Assembly (NCBI GenBank): GCA_016200745.1
Contig: JACQEF010000306.1
Coordinates: forward strand, 1 to 6,204
DNA from: Chloroflexota bacterium
GTDB lineage: Bacteria > Chloroflexota > Limnocylindria > Limnocylindrales > CSP1-4
Reading direction: 5' to 3'
DNA: 6,204 bases
Position numbers and translations under genes: made by a program. The number at the start of each line of letters is the position of its first letter. Positions within the stretch are counted from its first letter, which is position 1. This document shows positions 5,244 to 6,204 of this stretch, in pieces. The notes beneath the pieces are model-generated. The model was not told the DNA's origin, searched no databases, and saw only the letters and a list, made by a program, of their open reading frames with translations.

Positions 5244-6204
5244 CTAGCGCGTGCGGGGGAACCCGAGGTCGATCTTCGAGGTGCCCGGATCCGGCCAGCG
5301 CGAGGTCACGATCTTGGCCCGCGTGTAGAACTGGATCCCCTCGGGGCCGTACATGTGCAGGTCGCCGAAGAGCGAGCTCTTCCAGCCGCCGAAGCTGTAG
5401 TACGCGACCGGCACCGGGATCGGGACGTTGATCCCGACCATCCCGGCATCCACCTCGAACTGGAATTGGCGCGCTGCCCCGCCGTCGCGGGTGAAGATCG
5501 CGGTCCCGTTGCCGTATGGATTCTCGTTGACGAGCTTCACGGCGTCGTCGTAGGTGTCGACGCGAATGACGCTCAGCACCGGGCCGAAGATCTCGTCCTT
5601 GTAGGCATCCATCGCCGGGGTGACGTTGTCGATGAGCGAGACGCCCAGGAAGAACCCGTCCGAGTCCTTGTACAGCGGGTGCTCGCGGCCGTCGGCCACC
5701 ACGGTCGCGCCCTGGGCGGCGCCGCTGTCGAGGTAGGACGCGACCTTGTCGCGGTGCTGGCGGGTGACCAGCGGCCCCATCTCGGCCGTGGGATCGCTGC
5801 CGGGCCCGACCTTGACGCGGGGCAGCCGCGCCTTGATCGCCTCGACCAGCGGATCGGCCACGGAACCGACTGCCACGACGGTGGCGATCGCCATGCAGCG
5901 CTCGCCGGCCGACCCGAAGCCGGCCGAGATCGCCGCGTCGGCGGCCATGTCGATGTCGGCGTCGGGCAGGACGATCATGTGGTTCTTGGCGCCGCCGAGC
6001 GCCTGGACGCGCTTGCCCGCCTTCGTCCCGGCCTCGTAGATGTAGCGCGCGATCGGCGTCGAGCCGACGAACGAGACGGCGGCAATGTCGGGGTGGGCCA
6101 GGATCGCGTCGACCGCGACCTTGTCCCCGTGGACGACGTTGAAGACGCCGGCCGGGACGCCCGCCTCGGCCAGCAGCTCGGCCAGGAAGTTGGCGGCCGA
6201 GGGA
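5244..6204 (-). CDS. mmsA: CoA-acylating (methyl)malonate-semialdehyde dehydrogenase, C-terminal part
   Basis: The minus-strand frame stays open from the right edge to TAG 5246-5244, giving 319 residues of a family that is about 490 long; the N-terminus is outside. It is an ALDH6-type enzyme that converts methylmalonate or malonate semialdehyde with NAD and CoA to propionyl-CoA or acetyl-CoA plus CO2. Visible are GVFNVVHGDK, AAVSFVGSTPIARYIYE (NAD-binding strand-helix), ALGGAKNHMIVLPDAD with Asn where most aldehyde dehydrogenases have the general-base Glu (typical of this subfamily), and the catalytic cysteine in GFGSAGERCMAI (Cys codon 5897-5895). Further on are DEIFGPVLSV, ENPYGNGTAIFTRDGG, SFGGWKSSLFGDLHMYGPEG, and the typical end RAKIVTSRWPDPG then GFPRTR. 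The internal ATG at 5978 is not the start, because conserved sequence continues upstream of it. Cytoplasmic. It can finish pyrimidine, beta-alanine, valine or inositol breakdown; the neighbouring genes favour the first. Confidence 0.93.
   Translation of the reverse strand, partial: PSAANFLAELLAEAGVPAGVFNVVHGDKVAVDAILAHPDIAAVSFVGSTPIARYIYEAGTKAGKRVQALGGAKNHMIVLPDADIDMAADAAISAGFGSAGERCMAIATVVAVGSVADPLVEAIKARLPRVKVGPGSDPTAEMGPLVTRQHRDKVASYLDSGAAQGATVVADGREHPLYKDSDGFFLGVSLIDNVTPAMDAYKDEIFGPVLSVIRVDTYDDAVKLVNENPYGNGTAIFTRDGGAARQFQFEVDAGMVGINVPIPVPVAYYSFGGWKSSLFGDLHMYGPEGIQFYTRAKIVTSRWPDPGTSKIDLGFPRTR

Noticed and set aside
1..6204. CRISPR array, insertion sequence, tRNA, attachment site or defence system
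   Set aside because: I found no direct repeats with regular spacing, no transposase or integrase motifs, no tRNA-like fold and no toxin, nuclease or helicase genes on either strand. Composition is uniform across the window.

Overview
This is a GC-rich (roughly 70% by eye), densely packed bacterial chromosomal segment. Its character fits a free-living soil or freshwater Chloroflexota (Limnocylindria-like) or an actinobacterial lineage. The hints are strong G/C preference at third codon positions, an RsbW/STAS/SpoIIE-type partner-switching set, a YggT protein with a charged N-terminal extension, and an LLM-class flavin/F420 oxidoreductase. No rRNA, tRNA, mobile element or CRISPR is visible, so the taxonomic guess is weak.

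Layout. Positions 1-177 (+) hold the C-terminal end of a nitrilase-superfamily amidohydrolase of the beta-ureidopropionase type. A strong hairpin follows, then an LLM-class oxidoreductase (259-1266, +), a 147-base gap, and a dihydropyrimidinase/hydantoinase (1414-2631, +). Four bases further on begins a regulatory trio: an RsbW-like anti-sigma kinase (2636-3082), a STAS anti-anti-sigma antagonist (3083-3502) and an RsbU-like PP2C/SpoIIE phosphatase (about 3541-4665). Converging on it with no gap is a YggT-family membrane protein (4666-5106, -). Upstream of that, on the same minus strand, lies the C-terminal two thirds of a CoA-acylating (methyl)malonate-semialdehyde dehydrogenase (5244 to the right edge).

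How the genes fit together. Dihydropyrimidinase, the ureidopropionase-type amidohydrolase and the semialdehyde dehydrogenase are steps of reductive pyrimidine breakdown: dihydrouracil or dihydrothymine to the N-carbamoyl-beta-amino acid, to the beta-amino acid, and after transamination (gene not in the window) to acetyl-CoA or propionyl-CoA. The LLM oxidoreductase sits between the first two and is probably part of the same pathway, with an unproven reaction. The trio next to the dihydropyrimidinase looks like a stress or nutrient signalling switch; no sigma factor is visible.

The most notable observation is that the dihydropyrimidinase appears to carry a clean in-frame internal deletion of about 60 residues. 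The missing segment normally contains one of the metal-binding histidines, so this copy is probably inactive, diverged to another role, or damaged by assembly. Nothing in the window amounts to a clearly new defence or mobile system.
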